Origin: Chloroflexota bacterium | GTDB lineage: Bacteria > Chloroflexota > Anaerolineae > Aggregatilineales > Phototrophicaceae | NCBI GenBank assembly: GCA_028875245.1 | Contig: JAPPEU010000001.1 | Coordinates: forward strand, 1-34,989 | Direction of reading: 5' to 3' | DNA length: 34,989 bases | Shown: piece by piece, positions 8,495 through 16,337 of the stretch | How positions within the stretch are numbered: position 1 is the first letter of the stretch | How the letters are laid out: the number at the start of each line of letters is the position of its first letter | The notes under the pieces: generated by a model | The model's database searches: none | What the model was told of the DNA's origin: nothing | The model's input: only the letters and a program-made list of their open reading frames with translations | Position numbers and translations under genes: made by a program

Positions 8495-9558
8495 AATTCG
8501 GTGAGCTGCCGGTTGAAGAAGCGGTCGGCGCGATCCTGGCGCACAAACTTTACGATAACTCGGGTAAGCTAATCTTCAACAAAGGCCATCTGCTTGGCGA
8601 GGCGGACCTGGAAGCGCTGAGTCAAGAGGGGCTTGAGCGCGTCACGGTGACGCAATTGAGCGCTGCCGACCTGCACGAAGATGCCGCCGCCGAACGCATC
8701 GGAGCGGCCGTCGCGGGCGCTCACGTGAGCATGCGCGCGCCCGGTGTGGGCCGGGCGAATCTGACCGCTGCCCAGCGCGGCGTCCTGCATGTCGATGTGC
8801 CTCGTCTGGAATGGATCAACAATATATACGATGGCATCACCATCGCGACCCTGCGCCAGTACAGCCTGGTTGATGCGGGCGACATGGTGGCGCTGGTGAA
8901 GGTTGTGCCCTTCGGCGTACCGGCGGCGCGTGTGGTCGATGTCGAGCGCATCGCCGAGGCCAGCGCTGCGGTACTGCGCGTTCGGCCGCTGCAACGGAAG
9001 CGCGTGGCGCTGATCGTCTCCGGTACAGACGCGACCCGCGGCCGACTCATGAAGAGCTTTCAGGAACCGGTGCGCAGGCGGATCGAGGGCTGGGGCAGCG
9101 AAATGCTGGAACCAAGTTTCACAGAGCACAGCGCGGAATCGATAGCGGCCGCCATACAAGCGCAAGTCGCCGCGAAGGCGGATATGATTCTGGTCGCGGG
9201 CATTTCCGCGATCATCGACCGCGAAGATGTCGTGCCCAGCGCGCTTACGCTGGCGGGCGGGAGCATCACCCTGCATGGGGTGCCGGTCGATCCGGGAACG
9301 CTGCTGATGATGGGTTATCTGGGCGATGCGCCGGTGGTGGGCGCGCCCGGCTGCATCAAATCGCCAAAGACCAACGTCATCGATTGGATCCTGCCGCGCC
9401 TGCTCAGCGGCGAACGCCTGACGCGCGCCAATCTGGTGTCGATGGGGCACGGCGGCCTGCTGCAAGACATCGCCGAACGGCCCATGCCGCGCAGCGTGAC
9501 AAATCAACCCCACCCCCCAGCCCGGCGCCGAGCGGACGATGTAGGGCCGACCCGGTGA
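8491..9558 (+). CDS. Molybdopterin-binding protein (MoaB/MogA-like fold domain)
   Basis: A 355-residue protein whose second half (about residues 165-335) resembles the molybdopterin-binding domain shared by MoaB, MogA, MoeA and CinA: VALIVSGTDATRGR, ILVAGISAIIDREDVVPSAL, and a later GAPGCIKSPKTNV loop. Genes of this type commonly sit between xdhC and mocA in hydroxylase clusters. The start overlaps the previous stop (ATGA). The last 18 or so residues, rich in proline and arginine, are encoded by two intergenic repeat sequences (9504-9530 and 9540-9568) and are probably a late addition. The stop overlaps the GTG start of mocA. The N-terminal half is not recognised beyond weak similarity to SAF-like or MoeA-like segments. 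Role in cofactor handling is inferred from neighbours. Confidence 0.82.
   Translation: MKFGELPVEEAVGAILAHKLYDNSGKLIFNKGHLLGEADLEALSQEGLERVTVTQLSAADLHEDAAAERIGAAVAGAHVSMRAPGVGRANLTAAQRGVLHVDVPRLEWINNIYDGITIATLRQYSLVDAGDMVALVKVVPFGVPAARVVDVERIAEASAAVLRVRPLQRKRVALIVSGTDATRGRLMKSFQEPVRRRIEGWGSEMLEPSFTEHSAESIAAAIQAQVAAKADMILVAGISAIIDREDVVPSALTLAGGSITLHGVPVDPGTLLMMGYLGDAPVVGAPGCIKSPKTNVIDWILPRLLSGERLTRANLVSMGHGGLLQDIAERPMPRSVTNQPHPPARRRADDVGPTR
9504..9530. repeat. CAACCCCACCCCCC repeat copy inside coding sequence
   Basis: TCAACCCCACCCCCCAGCCCGGC matches the reverse complement of the element at 24047-24066 (GGGGGCCGGGGGGTGGGGTTGG). It encodes part of the C-terminal tail of the molybdopterin-binding protein and lies directly beside a TGTAGGG-type repeat, as it does at 24019-24107. 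Confidence 0.55.
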
Positions 9559-9568
9559 ATCGCCCGCG
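9540..9568. repeat. TGTAGGGCCGACCC repeat copy at a gene junction
   Basis: TGTAGGGCCGACCCGGTGAATCGCCCGCG is a member of the dispersed intergenic family. Here it supplies the last residues and stop of the molybdopterin-binding protein and the GTG start of mocA (GTGA overlap at 9555-9558). Confidence 0.6.
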
Positions 9569-10169
9569 TTTTGGCGCCATCATCCTAGCGGCGGGCTTGT
9601 CCACCCGTATGATCGAGAACAAATTGCTGCTGCCCTGGCGCGATGGTCAGCCGATCGTCCGCCATGTGGCCGCGAAATACATCAAGGAGGCAATCGGGCC
9701 AGTCATCGTGGTGACGGGCCGCGACCCCGCTGCCATCCGCGCCGCCTTGGCAGATTTGCCTGTGACCTGCGTTCACAATCCCGAATACGCGACGGGGGAG
9801 ATGCTCTCGTCGGTGAAAGCCGGTCTGCGCGCGCTGCCGGCCGGCCTGGCCGCCGGTTTCATCCAGCCGGCCGATATGCCCTGTGTGCCGACGGCGCTGA
9901 TTGCGCAGTTGACGGCGGCGCACGAGGCGGGCTGGAATGTGGCGCCGCAATACGCGGGCCGGCGCGGGCATCCGGTGCTGCTGGATCAAGCGTACTGGCG
10001 GGCGATGCTGGACTTGCCGGCTGATGCGAAACCGCGCGCTGTGATTGAAGCGGCGCCTGGGCGGCTGCGGCTGGTGGATGTGGAGGATGAAGGCGTGCTG
10101 CTGGATGTGGATACGCGGGAGCGTTATGAGCGGGTGTTGGGAAGCGGCGCCCGGGACGACACCAGTTGA
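9555..10169 (+). CDS. mocA: MocA-like molybdenum cofactor cytidylyltransferase (NTP transferase)
   Basis: Nucleotidyltransferase of 204 residues that probably makes molybdopterin cytosine dinucleotide, the cofactor form used by CoxL-type enzymes. The N-terminal signature is AIILAAGLSTRMIENKLLLP (LAAGxSxRM...KLLLP), followed by a VVTGRDP segment, QPADMPCVP (metal-binding DMP) and GRRGHPVLL. All are typical of MocA/MobA-like enzymes. GTG 9555 is chosen because it overlaps the upstream stop and leaves a 6-residue lead before the conserved core; upstream in-frame codons run antiparallel to the previous gene's sense and give an atypical Arg/Pro-rich extension. It closes the maturation operon and faces the convergent membrane-protein gene with 10 bases between them. 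Specificity for CTP over GTP or ATP is inferred from context. Confidence 0.87.
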   Translation: MNRPRFGAIILAAGLSTRMIENKLLLPWRDGQPIVRHVAAKYIKEAIGPVIVVTGRDPAAIRAALADLPVTCVHNPEYATGEMLSSVKAGLRALPAGLAAGFIQPADMPCVPTALIAQLTAAHEAGWNVAPQYAGRRGHPVLLDQAYWRAMLDLPADAKPRAVIEAAPGRLRLVDVEDEGVLLDVDTRERYERVLGSGARDDTS

Positions 10170-10179
10170 AGCCAAGGCC

Positions 10180-11115
10180 CTAAATCACACCCCAAGCCGC
10201 GTCCCGCCGCAGAATCTCCCGGTCATCAACCTCGCCCAGCCGCGCATTCAAGCGCCGCTTCAACGCCGACCACAGCGCCATGATCGTCAACTCGCGCGCT
10301 CCGAAAATCAGCAGCGGCGCGCCCGTCTCGATCGCCAGTCGCATGAGCGGCTGTGGCTCAAAGGCAAGCCCGGTGAATGCCGCCACGAGCAGCCCGGCGC
10401 CGACCACTGGCAGCAGGCTGAGCAGACCATAAGCAGCCAGCCCGACCAGCAGCGCATCGCGTTTCGCCCAGTCGAAGCTGCTCGCCAGCAGCCCGGTGAT
10501 GTGGCTCATCACGAAAGTCTGCGTCATATTTGTGCCGTACAGGGCGATTAGCAAGAGCGGAATCAGCAGCAGGCGGAGCTGTTCGATGCCGAATCCGCCA
10601 TGATTGAAGATGGCGAAGAGGACGACAAAGAGCGCCAGCCCCGCGAGCGCCGCCAAGCCGACGCGCGTTGAAGCGGCCGTGGCCCAGCGAAGGGCGGCAA
10701 AAGCGCCGCCGCGATACAGGATGCCGCTGGCGAAGGACCAACTGGCTTGGAGCTTGCCTTGCGTGGACGCGCAAATGAGATCGTAGGTGTGCTGATGTTT
10801 CTCGCGATAGATGCCGCTGATGATCTCGCCGGTGGAGGCCGCCCCCGCAACCCAGATGACAAGGGGCAAGTAGAACGGTGCCGCCACCATCAGGGTGATC
10901 ATGATCATCGGCAGGATCAGCGCAAGCGCCAGCAGCGGTGGCGCCAGGCCGACGGCAGCGATCGCGGCGAAAATCGCAGCCAGCCAGAGCAGTCGCGGCG
11001 GCCGCCAGCCGGGCATTGAGCGGGCGGTCGGCTTCTGGATTTGGCTCACGCGCCGAAAGATGGGATCGTTGATGTCGGCATCGGCGATCGTGCGCCAGAG
11101 TCGCCAGGATTGCAT
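10180..11115 (-). CDS. Multi-pass membrane protein of unknown function
   Basis: Unrecognised hydrophobic protein of 311 residues from ATG 11115 (337 from an earlier in-frame ATG at 11193). About seven membrane segments are visible, including LLWLAAIFAAIAAVGLA, LALALILPMIMITLMVA, LAALAGLALFVVLFAIF, LRLLLIPLLLIALYG and LLVGLAAYGLLSLLPVVGAG. Between them are loops with charged residues, for example GIYREKHQHTYDLI, which resembles the amphipathic loop of ABC-2 type exporters' permease subunits but is not enough to assign it. The shorter start is preferred because GGGAG precedes it by about 10 bases. It lies 98 bases after the GroEL-like gene on the same strand and may be the last gene of that operon. 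No function is proposed. Confidence 0.68.
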   Translation of the reverse strand: MQSWRLWRTIADADINDPIFRRVSQIQKPTARSMPGWRPPRLLWLAAIFAAIAAVGLAPPLLALALILPMIMITLMVAAPFYLPLVIWVAGAASTGEIISGIYREKHQHTYDLICASTQGKLQASWSFASGILYRGGAFAALRWATAASTRVGLAALAGLALFVVLFAIFNHGGFGIEQLRLLLIPLLLIALYGTNMTQTFVMSHITGLLASSFDWAKRDALLVGLAAYGLLSLLPVVGAGLLVAAFTGLAFEPQPLMRLAIETGAPLLIFGARELTIMALWSALKRRLNARLGEVDDREILRRDAAWGVI

Positions 11116-11213
11116 GCAGTGGCCGCTCCCTGCTTTTGAGGTCGTCAAGGTTATCTTATCGGAATACAGGGCTGCGTCCAAGTCGGGGCGCATCCGCCGC
11201 CGGTCGCAAACGC

Positions 11214-12944
11214 TCAGGGCGTATAGCTCTGCTCGGGAATTTTATGATGCAGGAGCACATCGATGGTGAGCGCCAGGCCCGCGCCGGAAACAGCGCCCCG
11301 CAAAGCTGCCTCAATGACGGAGGCCACATCAAGGATGCCAGCCTCGACCATGTCCGTCACCTCGCCGCAGCGAACATCAATCCCGTGGCCCGGCGGCCCG
11401 CCATCCAGTTCCGCGAGCTTGGCCGCGTCAAAGCCGGCGTTGTGGCAGATACTGCGGATCGGCGCTTCCAGCGCCCGCAGCAGAATACGCCGGGCGGCGC
11501 GCGCGTCGCTGTCGCCGCCAGGTTCAGGCGCCTCCGTTAGCGCATCGCGACAGGCCAGCAGGGCGACGCCACCGCCGGGCAAGATGCCGTCACGGATGGC
11601 GCGGCGCAAGGACTTCGCCGTCTCCTTGGCGATGGCGATGCGGCTGTCCATCCGCGCCGGCAGTGCATCGCCGATGCGCAGGATAGCGACGCCGCCCAGA
11701 ATCTTGCCGATGCGCTCGCGCAGAAAAACCTCGGCGTCTTTGTCATTGGCGTATTCCACCAGCTCCAGCAGATCAGCCAGATGCTCGGTGAGCGCATCCT
11801 GATCGTCGCGATCGCTGACGAGACCGAACATACTGCGTTCGACCCAGACCTGCTTCGCCTGGCCGAAGTAAGTGGCCCGCCCTGCATCTCTCCGCGATGG
11901 CGTCGCGCTCCCCTCCGACGAGGCGGTGTCCCTGATGTTTTGGATGCCAGCCGGAGAGGCCGGGGGTGTAGATAATGGGGTGGACAGCGTATCGCCGGCC
12001 GCTTTGAACAGCGGAATCGCGCCGGTGATCACCGCCATATCGCTCAAGTGCGCGCGCCGTTCATCATCGGTGTTGCCCGGCGTTTTGACCGCTACGATGC
12101 GAAATTTCTCCGGCTTCTTGTTGTTCAGGATTAGATTGATGACGTTCTCGGAAAAACTCGCGCCGACCAGCAGCAGCGCCTTCGCGCCGGCGCGCATCAA
12201 CATGTCTATGACCGGCAGGAGCGCACCCGGGTCTTCAATATTGAGGTCGCTGAGCAGGATAGCGGCGCCGTTCATGACGATGCGGTCCTGTTCCTTGCCG
12301 CCCTTGAGCATCGCCCGCGAGACCGCGCCCCGCTTCCAGTACATGCCTTTCATATAATCGTGCTCTATCATCCGCCGGTGGCCGCGCCGCACATCGAGCT
12401 GGCCGTGCTCGCCGATGAAGTCGAATATCTCGCCCAGTTTCTCGGCCAGTTCGCGATCATGGCAGATGCACTCGGCGAGCTGCGCCAGTTGCTCCCGTCC
12501 GGCGATTGGCTTGGTCATCTCGTCAAGCCGGTCAACGACCAGGTCAGCATAGGCTTGCAGGCAGCTCCGCAGGCGCATGGCGTTCCCGCCGCCGGCGAGA
12601 TATTTCAGCCCGTCGTTGTAGATCGACTGGAACATGACGGCGGCGGTCGCCGTGCCATCGCCGCAGTCCTCATACAATTGCCAGAGCATCTGCCGCAGCA
12701 GCATCGCGCCCATATCGGCGTCGCGGTCGGGCAGGTCGCTGATGCGCCGCGCGATGAGACCGCCCTTGTCCAGCAGATCGGGCGGCTTGTCCTCCAGCGC
12801 TTGACTGACGGCGACCGTGCGCGGGATGGGACCGAGGGTCGGGCGCAGCGCATCGACGATCAGATTGATGCCGCGCTGCAGGCTTAGCGAGGTATCCGGC
12901 TGAAAGACCAGGCGTTCTGGCGGGGCGGAGGAATTTGTTGTCAA
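11214..12944 (-). CDS. Divergent GroEL/Hsp60-family chaperonin paralogue
   Basis: A 576-residue group I chaperonin relative, co-linear with GroEL along most of its length: INLIVDALRPTLGP near residues 26-39, GDGTATAAVMF at 95-105, apical-domain TNxx-like KGMYWKRGAVSRAML, and ILPGGGVALLACRDAL near the C terminus. By eye alignment, GroEL D87 is kept (D96), but the D52 position holds K60 and the D398 position holds glutamate (AKETAKSLRRAI). About 35 Ser/Pro/Thr-rich residues (roughly 320-357) are inserted in the apical domain before YFGQAKQVWVE. No GGM tail is present. The start is TTG, overlapping the permease stop as TTGA, with AAGGGG about 10 bases upstream. No groES is nearby. It is unlikely to be the housekeeping chaperonin; a specialised or non-folding role is inferred. 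Confidence 0.82.
   Translation of the reverse strand: MTTNSSAPPERLVFQPDTSLSLQRGINLIVDALRPTLGPIPRTVAVSQALEDKPPDLLDKGGLIARRISDLPDRDADMGAMLLRQMLWQLYEDCGDGTATAAVMFQSIYNDGLKYLAGGGNAMRLRSCLQAYADLVVDRLDEMTKPIAGREQLAQLAECICHDRELAEKLGEIFDFIGEHGQLDVRRGHRRMIEHDYMKGMYWKRGAVSRAMLKGGKEQDRIVMNGAAILLSDLNIEDPGALLPVIDMLMRAGAKALLLVGASFSENVINLILNNKKPEKFRIVAVKTPGNTDDERRAHLSDMAVITGAIPLFKAAGDTLSTPLSTPPASPAGIQNIRDTASSEGSATPSRRDAGRATYFGQAKQVWVERSMFGLVSDRDDQDALTEHLADLLELVEYANDKDAEVFLRERIGKILGGVAILRIGDALPARMDSRIAIAKETAKSLRRAIRDGILPGGGVALLACRDALTEAPEPGGDSDARAARRILLRALEAPIRSICHNAGFDAAKLAELDGGPPGHGIDVRCGEVTDMVEAGILDVASVIEAALRGAVSGAGLALTIDVLLHHKIPEQSYTP
11875..11985. repeat. Possible repeat-derived insert within the GroEL-like gene
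   Basis: This segment encodes the Ser/Pro-rich linker of the chaperonin paralogue. GGAGAGGCCGGGGGTGTAG within it resembles the GGAGGGGGCCGGGGGGTG core at 24041-24058, which also occurs at 9504-9530. Similarity is partial, so it may be a decayed repeat or coincidental GC-rich sequence. Confidence 0.3.
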
Positions 12945-13792
12945 CCGCGGATCGCCCCTTGCGTGAGGCCGGCGATGATTTGCCGCTGCATCAAGAGGAA
13001 GACGATGATGATGGGCAAGGTGGCCAGGAAGGAGCCGGCCATGATGGCGCCGGTCTCAACTTCATAGGGACCGTCCATAGTGGCGATGCCGTTGGATAGC
13101 AAGTACTTCGCGTCATCGTGCAGGACGACGAGGGGCCAGAGGAAATCGTTCCAGGTCCAGACGAAGGTGAGGATGCCGACCACGCCGAGGGCCGGGCGCA
13201 CCAGCGGCAGGATGATGCGGTGGAACATGCCGATTTCGGAAGCGCCGTCGATGCGAGCCGCGTCCATCAATTCATCGGGCACCGACTCAATGTATTGGCG
13301 CATGAGGAAGATGTTGAAGACGTTGACCATGCCGGGCACGATGATGGCGAGATAGTTATCCACCCAGCCAAAATCACGCATCAACAGAAATAGCGGTATC
13401 AGCAGCATGTGGAAGGGCAGCGTCAAAGTCGCCAGAACCAGGAAGAAAAAGAAGCGCTTGAAGCGAAACTCGTATTTGGCGAAGGCGGCGCCGGCTAGCG
13501 CAGCCAAGTAGACGCCGAGAACGGTGCGGATGCTGGCGGTGAAGATGGTATTGCCGTACCAGCGGACGTATTCTGTCTTGTCGAAAAGCGTATGGAAATT
13601 GTGCATGGTCCATTCGCGCGGATAGACCGTCACCGGCAGCTTGTAAAGATCGCCCTCGCGGCGAAAGCTGGCGGAAATCATGTAGACGAAGGGAATGGCG
13701 CAGAGCAAGACGCCAACGAGAACGATGGTGTTCATCGTCATGACACTGACCCGGCTGGCGCCCATTGCGCTTTGGCGTTTCCGCTTGAACAT
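12941..13792 (-). CDS. CUT1 sugar ABC transporter permease, MalG-like
   Basis: Inner-membrane permease of 283 residues. Six membrane segments are visible, beginning IVLVGVLLCAIPFVYMISASF. The cytoplasmic EAA loop that docks the ATPase reads DAARIDGASEIGMFHRIILPL, typical of MalG/AraQ-type subunits. The gene starts 10 bases after the MalF-like partner and its stop overlaps the TTG start of the GroEL-like gene. It pairs with the permease at 13802-14770 and the Tat-type binding protein at 14902-16200. No ATPase gene is in the window, so a shared MsmK-like subunit encoded elsewhere must energise it. Substrate is likely an oligosaccharide or polyol but cannot be read from the sequence. Confidence 0.93.
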   Translation of the reverse strand: MFKRKRQSAMGASRVSVMTMNTIVLVGVLLCAIPFVYMISASFRREGDLYKLPVTVYPREWTMHNFHTLFDKTEYVRWYGNTIFTASIRTVLGVYLAALAGAAFAKYEFRFKRFFFFLVLATLTLPFHMLLIPLFLLMRDFGWVDNYLAIIVPGMVNVFNIFLMRQYIESVPDELMDAARIDGASEIGMFHRIILPLVRPALGVVGILTFVWTWNDFLWPLVVLHDDAKYLLSNGIATMDGPYEVETGAIMAGSFLATLPIIIVFLLMQRQIIAGLTQGAIRG

Positions 13793-13801
13793 CGCAGCGC
13801 C

Positions 13802-14770
13802 TCAAACCTTCCACAGACGGAATAAGAGCAGCTGCATGCCGGTGATGATAAGAATGACGACTGTCAAGATATATCCGATTGCCGAGGCATACCCCATACG
13901 GATATTCAAGAAGCCCATGTCATACAGATACATCAGCGGGAACAAGCCGCTGTCGAAGGGACCGGTGTTGGGGAAGTCCAATAGCAGGTAGGGTTGGCTG
14001 AACAGGCTGAAGGAGCCGATGCCACCGGTGACGACCACGAAGACGAAGACGGGGCGCAGGAAAGGTATTGTGATATGCCAGAAGACGCGCACGGTATTCG
14101 CGCCGTCAATGCGCGCCGCTTCTTTCAGATCATCGGGCACATTCTGCAAACCGGCCAGGAAGAAGAGCGAGTTAAAACCGACCCAGGTCCACAGACCGAG
14201 GATGATCAAGGACGGCATGACGAAATTCGCGTCGCGAATCCAGGCGGGACCTTCTATGCCCAGTTGTGCCAGCGCCGAATTCATCCAGCCGAAATTCTGG
14301 TCGTAGACGAATCTGAATATCCAGCCGACGACGACGGCCGACGTAATGTAGGGCGCAAAGAAGGCTAATCGCCCCAATATTCGGAAGCGTATGTTCGGCG
14401 AGTTTAGCGCCAGCGCGACAGCCAGCGCCAGCGGCATCTGCACCAGCAGCGTACCCAGCCAGAATTCGGCGCCGTTGATCATGGCTTCGCGAAAGCGCTT
14501 GTCCTTGGTCAGCAGGCGCTCGTAATTAGCCCAGCCCTTGTATTCGAGGACGACTCCGCCGCCTTCTTCCGCTTGTTGAAAGCCGCGCGTGCGCTGGAAG
14601 CTCAAGAAGAGGGAGACGCCGGCCGGGTAGACGGTGAAGATGACGAATGACAGCAGAAAAGGCGCCAGGAAGATGTAGGGGATGACCTTGCGCTGGTTGC
14701 GCGACCACCAGTCCGCAAGCGAGAACGGCTGGGGTTTGTTTGCGGTTGTCAATGTGTGAGCGGACAACAC
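13802..14770 (-). CDS. CUT1 sugar ABC transporter permease, MalF-like
   Basis: Inner-membrane permease of 322 residues with an N-terminal cytoplasmic stretch, first membrane segment VIPYIFLAPFLLSFVIFTVY, and the EAA loop EAARIDGANTVRVFWHITIP. The family is binding-protein-dependent transport, MalF/UgpA type. GTG 14770 is the start: GGAG lies 5 bases upstream, and no ATG fits the frame there. The 131-base gap to the binding-protein gene upstream holds two dispersed repeats (14785-14810 and 14831-14879), which may stabilise the binding-protein message or attenuate permease expression. The next gene is 9 bases away. Confidence 0.93.
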   Translation of the reverse strand: MLSAHTLTTANKPQPFSLADWWSRNQRKVIPYIFLAPFLLSFVIFTVYPAGVSLFLSFQRTRGFQQAEEGGGVVLEYKGWANYERLLTKDKRFREAMINGAEFWLGTLLVQMPLALAVALALNSPNIRFRILGRLAFFAPYITSAVVVGWIFRFVYDQNFGWMNSALAQLGIEGPAWIRDANFVMPSLIILGLWTWVGFNSLFFLAGLQNVPDDLKEAARIDGANTVRVFWHITIPFLRPVFVFVVVTGGIGSFSLFSQPYLLLDFPNTGPFDSGLFPLMYLYDMGFLNIRMGYASAIGYILTVVILIITGMQLLLFRLWKV

Positions 14771-14784
14771 TTATACTCCATGTC

Positions 14785-14810
14785 GGGCGACCCAATGGCC
14801 TGCCCCTACA
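14785..14810. repeat. Dispersed repeat copy, ...GCCCCTACA end
   Basis: GGGCGACCCAATGGCCTGCCCCTACA, in inverted orientation relative to the copies that read TGTAGGGGC. It lies between the sugar-binding protein and its first permease. Confidence 0.6.
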
Positions 14811-14830
14811 GGCCGTGATGTATTCGTTGG

Positions 14831-14879
14831 AGGGCGACCAGATTGGTCACGTAGACACTGACCGCCGGTCGCCCCTACA
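14831..14879. repeat. Dispersed repeat copy with GTAGACACTG core
   Basis: AGGGCGACCAGATTGGTCAC, then GTAGACACTGACCGCC and GGTCGCCCCTACA. The outer arms GGGCGACC and GGTCGCCC are perfect inverted copies. It shares the GTAGACACTG block with the copies at 5025-5070 and 16988-17035. Confidence 0.7.
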
Positions 14880-14901
14880 TTGCTCTGATTGTGGGTCAGC
14901 G

Positions 14902-16200
14902 TTACTTGCTGAACTCGAATTCTTCGATCGCTTCTTCCAATGCGGCGCGCGGGTCGGCATCCGCCTCGAAGACCGGATCCATAACCAGGCGATTGACGAT
15001 ATCGCCGAACAAGCCCCAGTAAGGATCGACGTTGACGACTGCCATTTCGGCGGCCGCTTCGGCGATGAATTGACCCGGTATCTGCCCGCCGAAGTAATCA
15101 TCGGAGCGCAGCAATTCCTCGCTATCCCAGACCGGTGTATAGGACGGGAAGAGGTTCATGCGGCGGAATGCCAACAGCGAACCCTCGGCGGTGATATTGC
15201 AGACGCGGATGAACTCATAGGACTCCGGCTTGTTCTCGGAAGCGGCGGTGATGCCCATGCCGGTGCCGCCATAGGGCGAGGTCTTGGGGCTGTCCGGGCT
15301 CCATTTCGGCAGGTGTCGCATCCGCCACTGACCTTCCAGGTCGGGGATGTTCTGCTTCATAAAGCCTTGCAACCAGGGCGCGGCGTACATACTGACTAGG
15401 GCGCCATCGCCATGCAGCCCCCACCAGTCGGCGTCCGATACCAGGAACAAGCCGGAATCGACGTGCCCCTTCTGCCAATTCAAGATGTCAACAGCCAAGT
15501 CGTCGTCCAGCACGGTCACATTGCCGTCGCCATCAAAGAATTGGCCGCCTGCCGCGTTGAGGACGTTGTTCAATTCGCGCCAACTGCCCGCGCCTCGGTC
15601 GAAAGTCGTCAGCGCCGTGCCCGAATCTTGTACCGGACCGCCCACTTGCTCGATCCATTCTTCCCAACTCACCGGCGCTTCGGCGTCAACGCCCAGCTCT
15701 TCCATGACGTCGCTGCGGTAGAGCATCAGCAGCGGGTTGACTTCGTTGCCGACGCCATAGATATTGCCGCGGACGGTCCAGGGCGCGGTGGCTGAGGGGA
15801 TTGAAAGGCTGTCCAGGTCCTCGCTCAGCAGGTCATTCATGGCGGCGAAGGGCTCGTTGCCCGGCTCGCGCACGTATTGACCCGTCTGGTTGATCTCGAT
15901 ATCGACCATATCGGGGATGCCGGCGCCGCCGACAAATGCCGCTGTCAGCTTGGGCCAAAGATCCCAGTAGGGCGTCTGCTCGAAGGTGAAGCCGACATTG
16001 GGATGCATGTCGGACCAGAGTTCGTCAACCACGTTCTGCATCCATTCGACGCGGTTGCTGGCGAAGCCCCAGAGTACCAGAGTGACTTCTTCGTCCTGGG
16101 CGCGCACGACGCCAACCGGCAATGCCGCAAAGCCGGAAGCCGCCAGCGCGGTTGATGCCGCTTTCAGAAAGTCGCGGCGTGAAAGTTTCTTTTCCGACAT
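14902..16200 (-). CDS. Tat-exported sugar ABC transporter solute-binding protein
   Basis: Extracellular solute-binding protein of 432 residues (family 1, MalE-like). The N terminus has a twin-arginine signal (KKLSRRDFLKAASTALAAS) followed by a hydrophobic stretch and VVRAQDEE, suggesting cleavage after the VRA or nearby. The mature part begins VTLVLWGFASNRVEW and continues with the usual GAGIPDMVDIE, YGVGNEVNPLLMLYR and GGTGMGITAASENKP blocks. ATG 16200 has a strong AAGGAG 6 bases upstream. Export in a folded state through Tat is somewhat unusual for this family but known in Chloroflexota and haloarchaea. It is the first gene of the operon that includes two permeases and the GroEL-like gene. 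A -10-like TATATT at 16229-16234 may belong to its promoter. Confidence 0.93.
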   Translation of the reverse strand: MSEKKLSRRDFLKAASTALAASGFAALPVGVVRAQDEEVTLVLWGFASNRVEWMQNVVDELWSDMHPNVGFTFEQTPYWDLWPKLTAAFVGGAGIPDMVDIEINQTGQYVREPGNEPFAAMNDLLSEDLDSLSIPSATAPWTVRGNIYGVGNEVNPLLMLYRSDVMEELGVDAEAPVSWEEWIEQVGGPVQDSGTALTTFDRGAGSWRELNNVLNAAGGQFFDGDGNVTVLDDDLAVDILNWQKGHVDSGLFLVSDADWWGLHGDGALVSMYAAPWLQGFMKQNIPDLEGQWRMRHLPKWSPDSPKTSPYGGTGMGITAASENKPESYEFIRVCNITAEGSLLAFRRMNLFPSYTPVWDSEELLRSDDYFGGQIPGQFIAEAAAEMAVVNVDPYWGLFGDIVNRLVMDPVFEADADPRAALEEAIEEFEFSK

Positions 16201-16270
16201 GATAGTCTCCTTTATTGTCCATTGCGAAAATATAGCTGCCAATTGCAGTGAGCCCCCGACAAGCCAAAGA

Positions 16271-16300
16271 TTGGCGGTCGCCGGCAACTGCCAGGATAAT
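16271..16300 (+). promoter_or_regulatory. Possible promoter of the GNAT gene
   Basis: TTGGCG (16271-16276) and GATAAT (16295-16300) are separated by 18 bases and lie 37 bases upstream of the start codon. The match is fair, with one mismatch in the -10 box. Confidence 0.4.
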
Positions 16301-16337
16301 ACTCCATAAAGGCAGAAAGGTCAAACGGAGCCGCCAA

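Noticed and set aside
9384..9554. N-terminal extension of mocA
   Set aside because: It is an out-of-frame reading of the upstream gene and gives an Arg/Pro-rich stretch before the conserved nucleotide-binding motif.
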